A stretch of 6,718 nucleotides of DNA, from NCBI GenBank assembly GCA_030638305.1, contig DAOWEW010000241.1, forward strand, positions 1 through 6,718, in the 5' to 3' direction. The notes beneath the pieces are model-generated. The model was given only the letters and a program-made list of their open reading frames with translations, was not told the origin of the DNA and made no database searches. The stretch is from Desulfobacteraceae bacterium. Its GTDB lineage: Bacteria; Desulfobacterota; Desulfobacteria; Desulfobacterales; ETH-SRB1. Of the stretch, positions 6,136 to 6,718 are shown one piece after another. The translations under genes were made by a program, and so were the position numbers. Within the stretch, counting starts at the first letter, position 1. Each line of letters starts with the position of its first letter.

Positions 6136-6456
6136 CTACTCCGTAATCTCTGAGCCCGGTACTGTCACGGTGTGCTCAAAGCCTGCATCAAGAATGACTG
6201 TATATTCGCCTGAAGGCTTGTTGAATTTGAATTCGCTTTTTTTATTCATATATCCTTCAATTAGTATCTTTCCACTGGCATCTACCACTTGTATTCTTAC
6301 ACCGACAGCCGAGGAACCATCAAAAAATCCCCCCTCGCAAAGAATAGTTTCATCCCCATTATCCAAACACGAACAAAAGGGTGTATGTGCAAAAGCATAT
6401 GAGACAAAAAAAACACCTAAAAGCGTGCAAACAAGTAACAATTTGGTTTTTTTCAT
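6136..6456 (-). CDS. Small secreted protein with predicted mature N-terminal His and three Cys (paralogue of the gene at 939-1304)
   Basis: This is a 106-aa product and the first gene of the run. I chose the ATG at 6456 because GGAG sits 6 nt upstream and the signal peptide begins properly (MKKTKLLLVC); the in-frame ATG at 6468 overlaps that ribosome binding site. Residues 1-23 are a Sec signal ending AFA, giving mature HTPFCSCLDNGDE. Cys28, Cys30 and Cys40, His24 and His95 are candidate metal ligands. The body aligns by eye with the other small protein: TILCEGGFFDGS with VYTESYFSDGN, VRIQVVDASGK with AQIQVFDNHEK, and YTVILDAGFEH with RIVLNASEGH. It therefore probably shares the same beta-sandwich fold. 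It differs in having the CxC motif. A periplasmic metal-binding role is inferred. Its stop overlaps the ribosome binding site of the ATPase gene. Confidence 0.8.
   Translation of the reverse strand: MKKTKLLLVCTLLGVFFVSYAFAHTPFCSCLDNGDETILCEGGFFDGSSAVGVRIQVVDASGKILIEGYMNKKSEFKFNKPSGEYTVILDAGFEHTVTVPGSEITE
6139..6142 (-). promoter_or_regulatory. Ribosome binding site of the ATPase gene, overlapping the previous stop codon
   Basis: The minus strand reads ACGGAGTAGTAGTG. GGAG is followed by TAGTA and then the GTG start at 6133. The G of GGAG directly precedes the TAG stop of the small protein gene (6138-6136), so the two genes are set up for translational coupling. Confidence 0.65.
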
Positions 6457-6462
6457 TGTTAT

Positions 6463-6466
6463 CTCC
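6463..6466 (-). promoter_or_regulatory. Ribosome binding site fixing the first gene's start at 6456
   Basis: The minus strand reads ATGGAGATAACAATG. GGAG is 6 nt before the second ATG, which is therefore the better start than the first. Confidence 0.7.
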
Positions 6467-6490
6467 ATATGTTAAGAAATGAGAAGGTTA

Positions 6491-6520
6491 TTACATACCG
6501 GTTTGCAATAACCGGTGTAA
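6491..6520. promoter_or_regulatory. Dyad-symmetric candidate operator or leader hairpin
   Basis: ACCGGTT at 6497-6503 and AACCGGT at 6510-6516 are a perfect 7-bp inverted repeat around a 6-nt centre. TTAC at 6491-6494 and GTAA at 6517-6520 extend it by 4 bp, with a 2-nt bulge on one side. It sits 35 to 64 nt upstream of the first start codon and just downstream of a candidate promoter. This is where a repressor such as a Fur/Zur-type metalloregulator could act, but I do not recognise a named consensus. As RNA it could be a leader hairpin; no U-tract follows in either direction, so it is not an intrinsic terminator. Confidence 0.5.
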
Positions 6521-6532
6521 GCTGATAATTTA

Positions 6533-6562
6533 TTAGTAACATCAAATGCTTGTTAACGTCAA
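6533..6562 (-). promoter_or_regulatory. Candidate sigma-70-type promoter for the operon
   Basis: The minus strand has TTGACG (6562-6557) as a -35 element (5 of 6 to consensus), 18 nt, then TACTAA (6538-6533) as a weak -10. Transcription would start near 6525, leaving a leader of roughly 70 nt containing the dyad. A direct repeat AAGTCTT-TAAGTCTT on the plus strand overlaps and flanks the -35. The -10 is poor, so this is tentative. Confidence 0.35.
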
Positions 6563-6590
6563 GTCTTTAAGTCTTATTTAAACCTAAGTT

Positions 6591-6718
6591 GAGCGATTTT
6601 TTGCGAAGATATGTGCTGAAATCTTGATGCATAAGGATTTGCAAAAACCGCAAGCATACCCGTGGATATGTTGAGGATTTTTGCGAAGCCTTTATGCGCA
6701 AGAGATCGGCGCAGATTG
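6591..6718. repeat. Nested imperfect repeats: three related copies in alternating orientation
   Basis: A core like GATTTTTGCGAAG followed by TATGCGC occurs on the plus strand at 6591-6617 and again at 6673-6702. A diverged reverse-complement copy (CTTG..GCATAAGG..TTGCAAAAACC) lies between them at 6623-6649. The last two face each other around a centre of about 25 nt and could form a large imperfect hairpin. Similarity continues outward past the arms (TGTGCTGA at 6612-6619 against the complement of the right edge), so the element may extend beyond the window. This fits a REP/MITE-like intergenic element. No coding sequence is seen here. Confidence 0.5.

Noticed and set aside
6116..6475. Plus-strand open frame of 119 codons over the first small gene
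   Set aside because: The minus strand has a well-placed ribosome binding site, signal peptide and a paralogue in the same window; the plus-strand frame is a shadow.
6457..6718. tRNA, small RNA or partial upstream gene in the leader region
   Set aside because: I found no cloverleaf, no convincing long frame and no ribosome binding site; the repeats and promoter-like elements explain what is visible.

Overview
The window holds one tightly packed run of eight genes, all on the minus strand, so it is read from about 6456 down to 1. It looks like chromosomal DNA of a mid-GC, Gram-negative-type bacterium: there are several Sec signal peptides and a periplasmic binding-protein transporter. The gene style and the small secreted proteins suggest an anaerobic deltaproteobacterium (Desulfobacterota). 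That is an impression from memory of similar loci, not something the window proves.

In order of transcription the genes are: (1) a small secreted protein whose mature form should begin with His (6456-6136); (2) a 490-aa AAA-type ATPase with a winged-helix segment (6133-4661); (3) a 215-aa protein with one membrane anchor and a His-rich outer domain (4659-4012); (4) a ZnuA/TroA-family metal-binding lipid-free periplasmic protein (3993-3046); (5) its ABC ATPase (3042-2314); (6) its ABC-3 family permease (2281-1394); (7) a second small secreted protein, paralogous to the first, again with a predicted mature N-terminal His (1304-939); (8) a second ZnuA/TroA-like binding protein that starts at TTG, appears to have lost the usual metal-binding histidines, and runs off the window at position 1 (911-1). 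Most gaps are 1 to 32 nt, so a single operon is likely; the two widest are 89 nt (before gene 7) and 27 nt (before gene 8).

Genes 4-6 form a complete high-affinity divalent-metal (zinc, manganese or iron class) importer. The unusual part is what surrounds it. Two related small His-first proteins bracket the transporter, a degenerate second binding protein follows it, and an ATPase translationally coupled to a His-rich anchored protein precedes it. I see this as a possible extended metal-acquisition or metal-handling system whose accessory parts are not standard znuABC components.

The non-coding DNA upstream of the operon (6457-6718) contains a plausible promoter, a strong dyad just downstream of it that could be a metalloregulator operator, and, farther out, a nest of three related repeat copies in alternating orientation. 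A short CTGAACC tandem array spans the stop codon of gene 7 and ends just before the ribosome binding site of gene 8. I found no RNA genes, CRISPR array, insertion sequence gene or intrinsic terminator.
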